The translations under genes and the position numbers were made by a program. From Desulfosediminicola ganghwensis (GTDB lineage: Bacteria > Desulfobacterota > Desulfobulbia > Desulfobulbales > Desulfocapsaceae), in assembly GCF_005116675.2 (NCBI RefSeq), contig NZ_CP050699.1:3247001-3311000 (forward strand): a stretch of DNA of 64,000 nt. The letters run 5' to 3'. Below are positions 63,661-64,000 of this stretch, piece after piece (position 1 is the first letter of the stretch; each line of letters starts with the position of its first letter). The notes below the pieces were generated by a model. That model was not told the DNA's origin, did not search any database, and worked only from the letters and a program-made list of their open reading frames with translations.

Positions 63661-64000
63661 CTCTTCTCATGATTCCCCCTAAAGCTTTTCTTTACAAGCC
63701 GATATGCATAATGGTTCAGGATTGGGTCACTTGCCAATCTGTCGCGCCTCGCACGTCACGTTACTCTCTTAACTCTTTCAAGCTAAAGTAGGGGAGTCCT
63801 AATTGATTTTTTCCCTCAGAGACTTCTGAGGCGAGATTTTCACCTTTTTTAAAAAAACTTTATGATGATTCACTGAAAAACTATTATTTCTAGACGAAAC
63901 TTATATGAAAATAATGTATTATCGGCTGATTATTAATCAAAAAATAGATCAGACCTGAAATATCTGGACTGGTTAAGTGTTAAAAAAAATACTGAAGTTG
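63661..64000. other. Window end, no gene seen
   Basis: About 340 bp of AT-rich sequence with several stops in every frame. It may be the promoter region of a gene beyond the window. Confidence 0.5.

Noticed and set aside
1-64000. CRISPR arrays, rRNA genes or prophage
   Set aside because: No regularly spaced repeats, rRNA sequence or phage structural genes were seen.

Overview
The window is a gram-negative bacterial chromosome segment, most likely from a sulfate-reducing-type Desulfobacterota (Desulfobulbales-like). This is inferred from gene content: a futalosine-type menaquinone cluster (mqnE, mqnC, mqnA, ubiX, mqnP), NifU/NifS/ThyX, a cNMP-binding plus DUF4388 (PATAN) protein, DUF1847, DUF6485 and YgbA-type small proteins, and TRAP transport. 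No rRNA or species marker is present, so the lineage stays an inference.

Layout. 1-4620: thiamine import and activation operon (thiB partial, thiP, thiQ, thiN). 4735-8677: acetyltransferase, DUF1847 protein, two small proteins, YbhB-like protein and a PLP-dependent cystathionine beta-lyase. 8700-18901: accessory region. Two identical tRNA-Glu(CUC) genes lie on the minus strand at 16784 and 18826, and a third copy of just the tRNA 3' end lies at 8752. Between 8752 and 16859 sit a transposase C-terminal relic, a divergent TRAP transporter / OmpR-type two-component module with a CpxR-like repeat between them, a periplasmic binding protein and a decayed serine-recombinase tail. This looks like an old integrative element. 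Between the two tRNAs lie a frameshifted metallo-beta-lactamase-fold gene and a secreted protein of unknown function. 18983-22342: malQ and a sigma-70 family factor. 22402-28975: menaquinone cluster, DUF3108 protein and purC. 29062-36613: TIGR01777 epimerase, YgbA-like protein, a 149-bp palindromic MITE-like element abutting aroK, an MFS transporter, a three-gene signalling-like cassette (membrane protein, cNMP/PATAN, HEAT-like), a degenerate HPt protein and an SDR. 37175-46638: M16 protease, tandem Usp protein, a cobalamin-riboswitch-controlled operon (btuC, btuD, btuF, cobI) and a nucleoside-recognition membrane protein. 46727-55908: sppA, dinB, a Crp/Fnr regulator, a three-gene run with a decayed FlgO-like lipoprotein gene, a PHP phosphoesterase, an NtrC-type regulator, nadK and a Trm112 protein. 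55991-64000: ppsA, a phosphohexomutase, and the overlapping nifU-nifS-thyX operon.

How the genes work together. The vitamin systems are coherent: ThiBPQ brings in thiamine and ThiN pyrophosphorylates it; BtuCDF with CobI couples corrinoid uptake to precorrin methylation under one riboswitch. The mqn cluster supplies respiratory menaquinone from chorismate, and AroK feeds the chorismate pathway. No CRISPR array, prophage or complete insertion sequence was seen. The most unusual parts are the tRNA-Glu element remains, the palindromic element at the aroK end, the terminator directly before mqnE, and several small conserved-looking genes without assigned function.
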